From Eutreptiella sp. 'Long Island Sound 2002' (Eukaryota; Euglenozoa; Euglenophyceae; Eutreptiales; Eutreptiaceae), in NCBI GenBank assembly GCA_964036045.1, contig OZ038390.1, positions 34,922,379 through 34,986,378 on the forward strand: a stretch of 64,000 nt of DNA, given 5' to 3'. The position numbers and the translations under genes were made by a program. The notes under the pieces are model-generated. The model did not search any database and was not told where the DNA came from. It worked only from the letters and a program-made list of their open reading frames with translations. Within the stretch, counting starts at the first letter, position 1. Each line of letters opens with the position of its first letter. Positions 1 through 14,285 of this stretch are shown here, one piece after another.

Positions 1-612
1 GTCTGAGTGGCTCGTTGGGCGATTCTGAGGCTTGGAAACCACAAAAAGTGGGGGCTTGCGGGTGGACTAGGTGCCCTCGGAATTCGGATTTGCGCCACGT
101 AACCCAAGATACGCCCTGTGCTTGGTTTCGGGGTGTTGGTGCGCATTGCGCAGGTTTTTGGGGCTTTTTGGCGCCTTTTTGGGCCGTTTCTCGGACATAT
201 CGTGGAGTTAGAGGGCACCAAAGGTCCCTTGGTCACGAGAAAGTCAAGCCGCACGTGGAGTGTAGCAGCCGTTTGCCTTCGTTTGGCTGATTTGAACCCT
301 TATTAGGGCTGTTTTGGGCGAAAAATGGCTGTTTTTGGCCCAAATCTGCGCAGATTTGGGAGGGCACCTCCCGACTTGGCGCCACCGCCCCGGGCAGCTA
401 CCGCTGAGTTTTTGGCTATAAACTTGGATTTGGCAAGGGCACCACCTAGGCTCCAAGATGGCTAGAGTAGAGTAGAGCCCGGAGCGATGAGGCGGAGCAA
501 TGGCCAGAACGGAAAGGAGAAGTGCTTGTTGCTTGTTGCTTGCTTGTTGCTTGCTTGTTGCTTGCTTGTTGCTTGTTAGCTAGATTTAAGGGGAGAGGGG
601 TGTAGTAATATA
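1..612 (+). repeat. Left arm of a ~600-bp inverted repeat
   Basis: This block reappears reverse-complemented at 10475-11070, and a diverged direct copy of its first part lies at 60160-60470. Shared landmarks are a GGAAACCACAAAAAGTGGGG-like stretch near 36, the words ATATCGTGGAGTTAGAGGGC near 197 and a run of CTTG/TTGC words at 523-580. It ends in GGGGAGAGGGGTGTAGTAATATATA, at the TA-rich junction where LINE sequence begins. The left end of the repeat may lie outside the window. No coding potential is convincing. It is probably a non-autonomous mobile element. Confidence 0.8.
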
Positions 613-3262
613 TACATATGCTGTCCGACGGGCAACCGATACTCCGCCCGGTGTCCACGTGGGAGGAAGTGAGGCGCAACCTCCTCATTTGTGCCAAAGC
701 ACGCACGCTGGCGGGTGCTTTGCTCGGACTCCAGGACGCGTGCAGCGATGTATGGCAGAACCTATGGTCGCAGTGTTGTGATGGTAGCTGCGTTCCGTCG
801 CGGTCTGTGCTTCCGCAGCGATGCCACGGGTGCGGGGAAACAGCGTCAGTTTGGGTTCATCAATGTGCCTCCGTCCCACTATGCGGGACATGTAAGGAGC
901 GTGCCGATAGGGGGTGGCCTAAGGCGAGGTGGGCACTGCGGCACTCTGGACAAATGTCCTCAAGTGCCTGGAAGACAATCCAAGGTGGCCTGAAGAGCGT
1001 CTGAGTGGAAAGGGTACGGTGCCCCGATGCGCCGTCGGCAGCCCTGCCCCTGCTGCTGTGGTGGGCGGCTTTGGAGGGCGACTCGCGGATACTCTGGTTG
1101 TGGCATCAGGGAGGAAATGGTGACGGCGTGGTGGGGGCCGGGGATGATGCAGATTGATGGGGCTAGGAATCGTGGGTGCACCTGCTACCGTCCCTACGCT
1201 GGACGCAGCGGAGGGGGTAGCGCCTGAGAAGCAGTGCCCTCATGGCCCGATTGTGCGGTACTGGCAGGCGGCGTATGACGGCCAACGCGATGTGACAGGT
1301 CGTGCCGGTCTGATGGTGAGCCGTACTGCCCCCGTGCATGAGGGTCGGACAGGGATGCTTCACCCGCCTGCCCCGGGTCGCCGCATACAACAGTGAGGTG
1401 TCATGGGTCGTCCCGACCAAGGTAATAAGGCCCAAACCTCTGTAGGGTATTCCCATGGCACCGGGGTCTCTACTGGCGGCCTGGCTACGGCAGTATTGGG
1501 AGTGGTTGCTCGGGATACACCGGGGGTGCACGGAGTTGTCTGGGGGTTACGGCGTTACGGCGCCCCCTGGGAGTGTTACACGGGGTTGCAGGGACAGCCT
1601 GCGGGCCCCGGGAGCGGCGACGAAGCGATGATGTGTGCGTAGAGGGATATGACGGCGAGGTCGTCGGGTGGACAGTATGGCGGGCGTCCTGGAGACGGCG
1701 TGGCAGCCTGGAAGGAGCACTCACGGGGGGCACGCGGAGTTCAAGATGGCGGTGTACTGGCGTCTTGGGGGTGTACGCGGCGGTACTGGGGTCCGTACGG
1801 TGGGGGTACGCGGCGGTACTGGGGAACCGTACAGTGGGGGAGCAGCGGGGATGCATGGCGGTACTGGGGTGTCCCCCTGACCCCTCTAACAACTCAGGGG
1901 GCGCGTGGGGGCATCCCCTGGCCCCGTTAACAAACTAGAGGGACCATGCTTGCGGGCATGTGCATAGTCTAACCTCTGACCATGGCCTTGCGGTTGCGGT
2001 GGTGCGTGTGGTGGCGGCTCGCAGGTGGCATGGGCGTGGCAACAGCGGTACTGCGCGGCGTCATAGTGAAGAGTTTGCGGTCGCCTCACCATTGTAACGA
2101 CTTACTCCTAGGGGGCGGTAGTCCGGTCGGCTAGAGGCGGGGAGAGAGGAAGAGCGGCATGCTGAGTGGTCCGGGGGGAGACGCGCGGGCCAATGCTATA
2201 AGTAGGCTCGCCACGTCGTCGGTGGGGGCCGAACCTGCGGCCTGGCCGCTGGTGTGGCGGAATAGGCGCAACCACGGGAGCTGGCCAAACAGTGCAGGTA
2301 AGGGTCAAGGGTAGGCGCCAGGGCAATGTATGTGGGCCAGATGAGGTGCACCTGGTTACCACAGCCCGGGGCGAGCCTCTGGTGGGTACCCCTACAGGGG
2401 GTCGATAACCAAGCTACGGCACCCACCGGCCCGAATCCCAGCCAGCGATATTCACGGGTTGCGCCACTCCCGTCGCGTAGCGGCCGGCGTCCCCCCTGTA
2501 GACCCTCAAGTTATATTATACGTGGGAAAGACGATGCCTCGAAGCTCATTGGGTACTGGCCCCTGACATGGAGTGCTGGCGTGGTATATATCTGGGGTGT
2601 GGGTGCAGCTCAGGGCCACGGGGACGTGGAGTTGATACCGTGTTTCTGTACTATACTAGGGGACTGGTGCGGTGGGTCGGCGGCGTACATTGTGGGGACA
2701 TGGGGGCGATGAAAGCTGAGGGCAAGGCTAGGCTGGAGCCTCCCAGAAATCCTGGCTATGCATATACGGGTTATTGCGTGCTGGCAGTGGGATACGTGGA
2801 GTTAGGGGTGGTGGGCAATTACGAGTACGCAGATGGCAATGGATTCCGTGGGGTCACGGGTCATGGACGTCTCCACGGTGGCGGGGGTACGCGAACGACG
2901 GAGAGTTCGCTCTTGCTTCGCCGCATGCGTGCTGCTTTGTTCCTTGGTTGCCGCTTTGTGCCGGACAGAGAAGCCCTTGCTTTCTGCTTGTTGCGATGCT
3001 GCTGCGTTGCTGTGCCTTGCCCCCTTACCCCCGGCGAACAAACGGGCCAGCGTCCGTCGCCGTTGCTAATGCTAACGCTATGCAATTGCCACTGCCCCCA
3101 AAGCCTCGTTGACCGGTATCCCTGGTCCTCTGGGGGCTGTGGGCCACCTCAGGCAGCCCTGGGACCCACGGGATTGAGCGAGGCAGGAACCACCTGTCGG
3201 CGCGAGATGCCCGGTAACTCCAGTAGACGGCATGATAAGTGGTTATGACTATGACTATGACT
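613..3262 (+). mobile_element. LINE copy 1, 3'-terminal fragment
   Basis: The block is nearly collinear with 7530-10211, the 3' part of the next LINE copy. It starts at ATGCTGTCCGACGGGCAACC, as at 7532, and ends with the same GGTTATGACTATGACTATGA tail. It is therefore a severely 5'-truncated copy holding only the 3' non-RT region. The junctions on both sides read TATATACATATG, consistent with insertion into a TA-rich target. Small indels against copy 2 break every frame, so it is non-coding. 5' truncation is typical of target-primed reverse transcription. Confidence 0.85.
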
Positions 3263-3276
3263 ATATACATATGCTC

Positions 3277-6200
3277 ATGACTCCCCTCATGCGGAGGTTC
3301 ACAGCCGTCCTGGCACGCAAGGGACTGGCTGCGGACTGGCAGTTCGGAGCCATGCCGGGCTCCATGGCAGCTGCCCCGGTGTTCCTAGCCCAGCGCAGGC
3401 TGCAGCGTGGGCAGGAGGAAAACCACGTCCTGGCCTTGGATGTATCAAAGGATTTTGACATAGCGCCGCATGGGGCGCTGGCGCTCCTCCTGCGCCACAT
3501 GGGGGTCCCGGAAGAGCTCATCAGGCTCTTCCACACCCTCTGCTGCGGGGCTCTGGTGCGCATCGTCACAGCGCACGGCCCAACGCCGAGCATTCGGCTC
3601 CACAGGGGCCTGCGGCAGGGCAGTGCGGAGAGCGATGTGCTCTACCTCCTCCTCTTAGAACCTCTCCTGTGAAGCCTTGCCTGCAAGGCACGGGGAGATG
3701 CTCGCCACGCGGTGCCGCCCCTGGTGCAGGCGTACTGTGATGACCTCCTGTTGATAGCGCACTCCCTGCCGCAGCTCCTGGAGTATGCAGCGGCGATAGC
3801 GCAGTACCTCACTGACATGGGCATGTCCCTCAACGTGGGCAAGTGCGCCTATGCCAATACTGCTCGCATCCATCCGATCATGGTGTGCCTCAGCCCAGGG
3901 AACACGGTGGCCCCATGGGTATGCTTACGCGCCAAGGGCACGGTGCCATACTTGGGACTGCGCCTCGATCCCAGGGGGGTGGCAACCATGAAGGAGAAAC
4001 ATGTACTACGGTGTGAAGCTCTGCTGGGCTGGTGCAAGAACACGTTGGGGCCGGCGTCGGTGCCTCATGAGGTGATGGCGGCTGTGGTTGGAGGCATAGT
4101 GCGGTACGCGGCGCCCTACCTGTCGGACACGGCGGAGGCGGTGATCAAACTGAATACTGCCATCCAGGCTGCGGCCCTGCAATTCGAGAAGCTGCCCAAG
4201 GACCTGTCCAACGTAGCGGTGCGGTCGGGTCATGGGTTACGATTAGCGGATGTCCAGGTTATCTGCCGCGACTCCGTCGTAGCGACCCTGGCTCAGCTCA
4301 CACACCACAGGTCGACGACAGTCCGGGATGAGCTGCGGGCCATGCTCCGGGACATACACATGCAATACGGGGTGTGTGGGCAGTTCATGGTGCCCTCTGC
4401 GCCATTCGCCACGCACGCTGGCAATAACTGGGTGGAGAGGGTTCTCCGGGCGATGGGGACGTTGCGGGTAGGACTTCTCATGCCGTCGTCAGTGTACTCG
4501 TGTGTACACGCCCATCTGCCGCAGGTGCAGTGGGCAGGGCGGAAGTGGGTGTCCCAATCCTACACCTTCAAGGCTAGGGACATCTGCGTTCTCTCGGGGC
4601 CCCGCACAGGTGCGGCGGTACAGTCCCTGACTGATCCCGCAAATGACCTCCTGCATGCGCGGCTCCCCTGTCCTGCGCCTGGGCAGTGGGCTGTCCAGCT
4701 CCGGGAGTGTCATGAGGACCACCTGCACCTTCCGCACACTGGAGTAGGACCCCATCAGCTGGACCACGTGTGGTTCACGGGGCTCTGCGACGTCTTCCGG
4801 CTGCAACTGCCTAGTCCGTTGACTCACCGTCTAATTCACCCGGTGCGCCGCAAGAAGGCCAGCAAACGCAATAGACAGTCCACTGCGGGGGACGTGTATG
4901 TGGTGGGCGGATACAGGGAGGAAGGATGGGACCCGGCGAACCCGGGGCTGTCCATGCCGTTCGTCCCGCTAGCCGCCCTCCTGTTTCTGCTGGGGGACGT
5001 CTTTGAGGGTTACCAGCAGCAAGACGATCCGGCGTCCGTCCCCCTACTCACTCCACACGCCGGGGGCGGCATAAACCCGTCACCACTGTGGGTTGTGCAC
5101 GGGCGACCAGCGTTTTCCAGGGAATGCGCGGCGGTGCACGGGTGCAACGAGTGGGCAATTGTCCTCCTGCTGCAGCTGGCCCTGTCCCGGATCCTCATGA
5201 GTACTCGGTCGCGGAAGTGGTTCGGATGCCCAATGTGCCGCACGATCCGCACGTCGCTGTCACGTCGTTGCGTGATGGCGGCGCGGTGGAACAGGGATCT
5301 GTGGTGGTGTACCAGCCCTCCTGCTCCGCAACGTTTTGGGGGGCGGAGTATACCACGGCCCTTGACGCCATCAAGTCAGTCTGCGGATGTGACCTGGTCT
5401 GGAGACCACATGCGGTATATCGGCCGAAGGTAGTCCTGTCCCCGGAGCTCACAGCCTCCAGCGCGGCGTCCCTTGGGAGAGTCGTGCAGAGCCCCCACTC
5501 CGACGTGCATTGGCTGGAACCCCACCGGTACTGCTGGGTGCCGGTGGCGACTAAAGTCACGTCGTCTGACGCGTCGCCCCAGGGTGACAACGCCACCAAC
5601 GTGGCGGTGGCCAGCCATGGGAGCCCCACGTGGACGGGTGCCATCTACGGCACGGTCCCGGAGGCGGAGATCATCGGCGCGGCGGCGTACGTGTTGCACA
5701 CGCCCCCGTCAGCGTGCACGGTACACGTGGTGGACGCCTCCATCATAGGAGCGCATCCCCGCAGGGCAAAGGAGGCCCTATACCGTGGGATCAAGGGGCC
5801 GACATCACATCTGGTCAACCAGCACGCGTTGAACTGGATAGTAGAGGGGCTGCGGCGACTGCCACGCCGAGTTGGGGGGCCACATCACTGGGTGCCGAGG
5901 CAAAGCTCGCACTTGGCGGCAGTCCCGCTTGAAGCGCTGGACTCTGCCGCAGCCCGTGCAATGGCCCCGCCTGTTCATCTCGTTCTGCCGAAGGAGCACG
6001 CCATCCTGTTGGTGCCGGGGGATGATGGAGAGCCCGAGCCGCGTGTGCCGTCCATGCAAGCCCCTGCACGTCCGGGAGATGGAGTGGCGCTCGCTTGCGG
6101 CGGGCACCAGGGCCCACACACCACTGGCTGGCGCCTGTGAGGCGGTACCCCTGGGAGCTGTCCACCACGGCCCCACGCACAGGAATATGCTGCGGGCACG

Positions 6201-6892
6201 TGACGGTCGCTTGTCCACCATGCAGGTCATGCGACGATGGAGGCAGAAGCTCACGCGTGTGGCAATAACAGCCCACCCCTGTATTTTCTGTGGGGGGCCG
6301 GAAGAGGACATTGGCCACATGCGCTTGCTGTGTGCGCGGGACGAGGAGGTGGCAGGGCTCCTGTGCAGGCGTGTGGAGGAGTTCACAGCGGAGCTACCCC
6401 TGACGGACAGGGCGGTGGAGTTCGTGGCGTGGAGGGAGCACGGCTGCAGGTGGACGGAATCCCTGATGGCGGGTGTTGTCCCCGGGGACGTGAAGCGGCA
6501 GTTCGCTGCGGTGCGGGCGGCGTCGTCCCGAGGCCCGGCGAAGGCCAAGGTCTTTATGGAGGACATGGTCCAGGTTGGGGAAGATGTGTATGCCCGTAGG
6601 AACCATCGGCTTGCCCAGATCATGCAGCTGCCGATGCAAGATCGGAGGAGGGCGGTATACGCGCTCCTGCGAGGTGACACGCCCTTCTGCCCGCCGGCAG
6701 GGAGAATCCAACGGCGACCGCCGTGGAACCCGTTTGCCGGCCTCCCCGGCAACTTGCAGGCGACCTTTCAGAGGGCACTGCTGCACGCGCTGCTGGTGCC
6801 ACGGTCGTACATCGCGCACGAGGAAGCCATGTCCTTGTTCCCTCACTAGATGGCGGCGGTGGCGCAGGCCTTTAGCCAGTGGATCGGTTCCT
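3277..6892 (+). pseudogene. LINE ORF2 remnant: reverse transcriptase, RNase H-like region, zinc knuckle
   Basis: This is the pol-type protein of LINE copy 2. RT motif A is seen as LDVSKDFDIAPH (about 3437-3472), motif B as HRGLRQGSAESD (about 3598-3636) and motif C as AYCDDLLLIA (about 3730-3759), a YxDD-type active site. An in-frame TGA at 3670-3672 lies between motifs B and C. Near 5190 the coding phase shifts; the next frame carries a VVDASI stretch that could be the RNase H core, and near 5900 it shifts again. The last frame has a Cys-Cys-His-Cys knuckle (CIFC, GHM, LLC, about 6280-6333), usual after RNase H in LINEs. That frame meets TAG at 6847-6849 and continues 14 codons to TAA at 6892-6894. 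It is a pseudogene unless TAG is sense, and even then it is frameshifted. Confidence 0.85.
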
Positions 6893-6933
6893 AAGTAGCT
6901 TGAGACATCCCGGCATTTAGGGAGTGGTCCCGC

Positions 6934-7905
6934 GTGGTGTCCGCGCAGTCGTGGGCCACAGTGCGTGGTACCACGGTGAGAGACCCTGACGGCCAGAATG
7001 ATCCCTGGCTCCGGGTGTACTCCAACCATCCGGCTGTAGGGAACGTCATGGGGTGGCCTCGCGAGGTGCTGCCAGTCTTTCAGCAACCTCTGTGCGGTCT
7101 CCCAATCCTGGCGGTCGCAGTCGTGCTTGATGTGGGGACGTTGTGGCTGTATGACCGGCAGCTGCGGCGAGCCATACCGGCGGTCACGGGGCGGCGGTCC
7201 ATGGCAGTGTTGGTGGGCTCCAAGCAGCTCGCACGGGTACAGGGCGACGACGCGCAGGGCCACGTCACGGAAGCCATGTTCTCTCTGCCAGAAGGGGACG
7301 AACACGTGGCTGCCGATGCCCGACACACCCTTGACACCCTAGGCCTCGAGGCGGTCGTTGAGGCACGGGCGGGAGGACAACGCTCAGTTCTCGCGTCCGC
7401 CGGGGGCCCGGGGCGAGACGGGGTCGATGTCATCGGGGAGGTCTTGCGGGACTATGGTTGGGAGCTCCTGACGCATGGCACACGCAGCCCCAAAGTTGCG
7501 CGGTGGCCCCGGCTGCTTGAGAGCTTGCCGATGCTGTCCGACGGGCAACCGATACTCCGCCCGGTGTCTACGTGGGAGGATGAGGGCGCAGCCTGCTCAG
7601 TTGTGCCACAGCACGCACGCTGGCGGGTGCTTTGCTCGGTCTCCAGGAAGCACGCTGCAATGTATGGCATGACCTGTGGTCGCAGTGTTGTGATGGTAGC
7701 TGCGTTCCGTCACGATCTGTGCTTCCGCAGCGATGCCACGGGTGCGGGGAGACAGCGTCAGTTTGGGTTCATCAGTGTGCCTCCGCCCCTCTATGCGGGA
7801 CATGTGGAGAGCGTGCCGATAGGGGGTGGCCTAAGGCGAGGTGGGCACTGCGGCACTCAGGGCAGATGTCCTCGAGTGCCTGGAGGACAATCCAGAGTGA
7901 CCTGA
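6934..7905 (+). other. 323-codon open frame in LINE 3' region
   Basis: An open frame starting without ATG (GTG) and ending at TGA lies downstream of the RT frame and in the same phase. The middle reads VLDVGTLWLYDRQLRRAIP and is not a family I recognise. The last ~125 residues overlap the part duplicated in LINE copy 1, where the same phase is broken by indels. It may be the C-terminal tail of the LINE protein after a short stop-rich gap (6892-6930), or an accidental opening in a GC-rich 3' UTR. I do not assign a function. Confidence 0.3.
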
Positions 7906-10210
7906 AGAGCGTCCGAGTGGAAGGGGTACGGTGCCCCGATGCGCCGTCGGCAGCCCTGCCCCTGCTGCTATGGTGGGCGGCTCTGGAGGGTGACTCGCGG
8001 GTACTCTGGTTGTGGCATCACGGAGAACATGGTAATGACGTGGTGGGGGCCGGGGGTGATGCAGATTGACAGGGTATGGGAAATGTGGGTGCACCTGCCA
8101 CCATCCCCACGCTGGACGCGGCGGAGGGGGTGGCGCGTGAGAAGCAGTGCCCTCATGGCCTGATTGTGCGGTACTGGCAGGCGGAGTATGACGGCCAACG
8201 CGATGTGACAGGTCGTGCCGGCCTGATGGTGAGCCGTTCTGCCCCCGTGCATGAGGGTCGGACAGGGATGCTTCACCCGCCTGCCCCGGGTCGCCGCATA
8301 CAACAGTGAGGTGTCATGGGTCGTCCCGACCAGGGTAATAAGGCCCAAACCTCTGTAGGCTATTCCCGTGGCACCGGGGTCTCTACTGGCGGCCTGGCTA
8401 CGGCAGTGCTGGGAGTGGTTGCTCGGGATACACCGGGGGTGCACGGTTTGTGTGGGGGCGGGCGACGTTGTTGCCGGCGCTACGGTGCATGCGTTGCGGC
8501 GCCCCCAGGGAGTGTTACACGGGGTTGCGGGGACAGCCAGCAGACCCCGGGAGCGGCGACGAAGCGATGATGTGTGCGTAGAGGAATGTGACGGCGTGCT
8601 CGTTAGGTGGATCGTATGGTGGGCGTACTTGAGACGGCATGCCGGTCTGGGAGGAGCACTCACGAGGGGTACGCGGAGTTCAAGATGACTTTGTACTGGC
8701 GTCGTGGGGGTATGCGCGGCGGTACTGGGGACCGTATGGTGGGAGTACGCGGCGGTACTTGAGAACCGTACTGTGGGGGCGCTACGGGGATGCATGGCGG
8801 TACTGGGGTGTCCCCCTGACCCCTCTAACAACTCAGGGGATGCGTGGGGGCATCCCCTGGCCCCATTAACAAACTAGAGGGACCATGCTTGCGGGCATGT
8901 GCATAGTCTAACTTCTCACCATGGCCTTGCGGTTGCGGTGGTGCGTGTGGTGGCGGCTCGCAGGTGGCATGGGCGTGGCAACAGTGGTACTGCGCGGCGT
9001 CGTAGCGATAAGTATGCGGTCGCCTCACCATTGTAGCGACTTACTCCTAGGGGGCGCCAGCCCGGTCGGCTAGAGGTGGGGAGAGAGGAAGAACGGCATG
9101 CTGAGTGGTCCGGGGGGAGACGCGCGGGCCAATGCTATAAGTAGGCTCGCCACGTCGTCGGTGGGGGCCGAACCTGCGGCCTGGCCGCTGGTGTGGCGGA
9201 ATAGGCGCAACCACGGGAGCTGGCCAAACAGTGCAGGTAAGGGTCAAGGGTAGGCGCCAGGGCAATGTACGTGGGCCAGATGAGGTGCACCTGGTCACCA
9301 CAGCCCGGGGCGAGCCTCTGGTGGGTACCCCTACAGGGGGTCGATAACCAAGCTACGGCACCCACCAGCCCGAATCCCAGCCAGCGATATTCACGGGTTG
9401 CGCCACTCCCGTCGCGTAGCGGCCGGCGTCCCCCCTGTAGACCCTCAAGTTATATTATACGTGGGCAAGTGGATGCCTAGAAGCTGATTGGGTACTGGCC
9501 CTTGACGTGGAGTGCTGGCGTGGTATATATCTGGGGTGTGGGTGCAGCTCAGGGCCACGGGGACGTGGAGTTGATGCCGTGTTTCTGTACTTTACTAGGG
9601 GACTGATGCGGTGGGTCGGCGGCGTACATTGTGGGGACATGGGGGCGATGAAAGCTGAGGGCAAGGCTAGGCTGGAGCCTCCCAGAAATCCTGGCTATGC
9701 ATATACGGGTTATTGCGTGCTGGCAGTGGGATACGTGGAGTTAGGGGTGGTGGGCATTTAAGTGTACGCTGCGGGCAAAGGACTACGTGGGGTCACGGGT
9801 GGTGGACGTCACCACGGTGGCGGGGGTACCCGAACGACGGAGAGTCCGCTCTTGCTTCGCCGCATGCGTGCTGCTTTGTTCCTTGGTTGCCGCTTTGCGC
9901 TCGACGGAGAAGACCTTGCTTTCTGCTTGTTGCGTTGCTGCTGCGTTGCTTTGCCTTGCCCCCATACCCCCGGCGAACAAACGGGCCAGCGTCCGTTGCC
10001 GTTGCTAATGCTAACGCTTTGCAGATGCCACTGCCCCCAAAGCCTGGTTGGCCGGTATCCCCGGTCCTCTGGGTCCTCCGTCATGCTGTGGGCCACCTCA
10101 GGCAGCCCTGGGACCCAGAGGATCGAGCGAGGCAGGAACCACCTGTCGGCGCGAGATGCCCGGTAACTCCAGTAGACGGCATGATAAGTGGTTATGACTA
10201 TGACTATGAC

Positions 10211-10474
<264 letters not shown>

Positions 10475-11070
10475 ACTACACCCCTCTCCCCTTAAATTTA
10501 GCTAACAACAAGCAACAACAACAAGCAATTAGCAACAAGCAACAACAACACGTCTCCTTGCCGTTTTGGCCATTGCTCCGTCCCAACGCTTCGGATCATT
10601 TGCCCATGTAGCCATCTTGGAGCCTAGGTGGTGCCCTTGCCAAATCCAAGTTTTGAGCCAAAAACTCACCGGTGGTGGCCCGGGGCAGTGGCGCCAAGTC
10701 GGGAGGTGCCCTCCCAAATTTGCGCTGCTTTGTGCCCCAAAACAGCCTTTTTTCGCCCAAAACGGCCCCCAAACCTAGTCAAAACGGCCAAACGAAGGCA
10801 AACGGCTGCTACACTTCACGTGCGGCTTGACTTCACCGTGTCAAAGAGCCCTCTAGTGCCCTTCAACTCCACGATATGTCCGAGAAACGGCCCAAAAAGG
10901 TGCCAAAAAGCCCCAAAAACGGCGCAATGTGCACCAACCCCCCGAAACCAAGCACGGGCCGTATCTTGGTCTACGTGGCTCAAAATCCGATTCCGAGGGC
11001 ACCTAGTCCACCCGCAACCCCCCACTTTTTGTGGTTTCCACCCCTCGGAATGGCCCAACGAGACGCGTAG
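10475..11070 (-). repeat. Right arm of the inverted repeat begun at 1-612
   Basis: The reverse complement of this block matches 1-612 over nearly its full length. It starts at TTACTACACCCCTCTCCCCTT (the mirror of about 592-612), includes the CAA/GCAAC-rich run at 10504-10550, and ends near the mirror of position 12 (CCCAACGAGACGCG). With the LINEs removed, the locus would be a large palindrome with a TA tract at its centre. Confidence 0.85.
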
Positions 11071-11164
11071 AGCCCCGTACTAGTGGTCACTTGGTGCAGT
11101 CGGAGGGCAGCCCGGCCCGCGCACGACAGGGCGAACGGTGGGTCCACCAGGGTCCCCGGGGCGA

Positions 11165-11600
11165 AAAAAAAGATTTTTTCCAAAGTTGTTCCCGGACCAC
11201 TTGGGATGCTCAAACACGTGTTTTTGGCCCGTTTTGAGCCCGTGGTGGCGCGTTTTGGGCCACGGTAAATCCCGAAATGCCTTGGAAATGGGCCGTTTTG
11301 GGACCAAAAATGGGTCAAAAATGGGTCAAAAACGTGTTTTTCCAAAAGTGATCCTGGACCATTCGGGATGCTCAAACAAGTGGTTTTAGCCCATTTTGAG
11401 CCCGTGGCGACGGAGTTTGGCTCACGGAAAATCCCAAAATGCCTTGAAAATGGGCCATGTGGGGACCAAAAATGGGTCAAAAATGGGTCAAAAACGCGTT
11501 TTTCCAAGAGTGATCCTAGACCATTTGGGATGCCCAAACAAGTGTTTTTAGCCAATTTTGAGCCCGTTTTGACGGAGTTTAGCCCCTTCCACCACGTGTA
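11165..11600. repeat. Tandem repeat, ~160-170 bp unit, 2.6 copies
   Basis: Landmarks recur in order: GGATGCTCAAACA at about 11206, 11368 and (as GGATGCCCAAACA) 11528, then TTTTGAGCCCGT, then AAATGGGTCAAAAATGGGTC near 11309 and 11471. Diverged relatives with the same words (CCCATTTTCAAGGCATTTTG, GACCCATTTTTGGTCCC) are found at 56680-56960 and 59480-60100. It is a dispersed satellite family with no coding potential. Confidence 0.8.
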
Positions 11601-11683
11601 TGCACCACTTTGTGCCCTTCGCACGAACCTCGGAGCCGTGTGGTGGAGCCACCTAGAGTTGGGAGAGGGGTGTGGATTGGAGG

Positions 11684-11730
11684 ATATATATATATATATA
11701 TATATATATATCTATATATATATATATATC

Positions 11731-11808
<78 letters not shown>
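11684..11808. repeat. (TA)n microsatellite, left border of a foldback element
   Basis: About 125 bp of TA with a few CTA/CATA variants. It is preceded by GGGAGAGGGGTGTGGATTGG, similar to the sequence that precedes the TA-rich junction at 592-612, and followed directly by the foldback element. Confidence 0.95.
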
Positions 11809-11809
<1 letters not shown>

Positions 11810-12375
11810 CAAGTCGACACGGCCCCCCCCCCCCACCCGGCCCCACCCGCCGGGCTTTGGTTGGGGCCAAGGACCTCCCCCCCCTATTTTTGGGTCGAGA
11901 AATTCAAAAAATCAGGAATTAGAGTGATTGGAGACGGTGGTGGGCCGCTATGACACTTCCAAGTTGCTACAAATAGGTATTTCTTACCGAGTGACATCAT
12001 CCCCAAAAATAGCCTCAAAATCCTAAAAATAGCCCTCTTCACCTCACAAAACCCACAAAACCCCCAGCCTATTGCCGTCAATGCCTTCATTTGGATCCAT
12101 TCATCACCCTTTTGCCCCACTAGGGGCAGGGGAAGGGGCACCTAGACCCCAGCGCACCAATTTTTGAGCCAACCTTGCATTTTTTGGGGATGATGTCACT
12201 CGGTAAGAAACACCTATTTTTAGCAACTTTGAAGTGTCATAGCGGCCCACCACCGTCTTGGATCACTCTAATTCCTCTTTTTTTGAGTTTCTCGACCCCA
12301 AAATAGGGGGGGGGTCCTTGGTCCCCACCCAACCCCGGCCCATAGGTCCCTGGGGGGGGGGGGGGCCGTGTCGAC

Positions 12376-12382
<7 letters not shown>
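11809..12382. mobile_element. Foldback / MITE-like element in TA microsatellite
   Basis: The two ends are inverted copies of about 200 bp: GGCACAAGTCGACACGGCC at 11809 mirrors 12364-12382, and the match runs inward to CATCATCCCCAAAAA at about 11995-12009 against its mirror at about 12186-12200. A ~170-bp unique loop separates the arms. Both outer ends abut TA microsatellite, so any TA target duplication is hidden. There is no transposase. Elements that sit exclusively in TA microsatellites are known in plants (the rice Micron type); membership here is only an analogy. Confidence 0.85.
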
Positions 12383-14004
<1,622 letters not shown>

Positions 14005-14285
14005 AGATTAGTGTTCTGTCATGTGGAATCAGAAGCGCAATTCGTCAAAAAGTTAGAATAAATACAATAAAGCGAAAACATGCAAGATAATTCTCCATCG
14101 TAAAACCGTAAAAATTAAAACATTCCTTCGATTGTACGCGCAAAACAAAAATTCGTGTTCACTCATTCGTTTGTTGTATATGTCACCGACGTACCAGTCC
14201 TACCCAGTGTGTGCGCGATGTCGCGGTGTTTGCGCTTGTCGCGCGCGCGCGATATTTCAGACGAAGTGGCGTGCGTGCGAATCCC

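Noticed and set aside
3670-3672. TGA in the LINE RT frame as a recoded (sense) codon
   Set aside because: This LINE copy also has frameshifts, the codon can come from CGA by ordinary CpG decay, and TGA acts as terminator in the other long frames.
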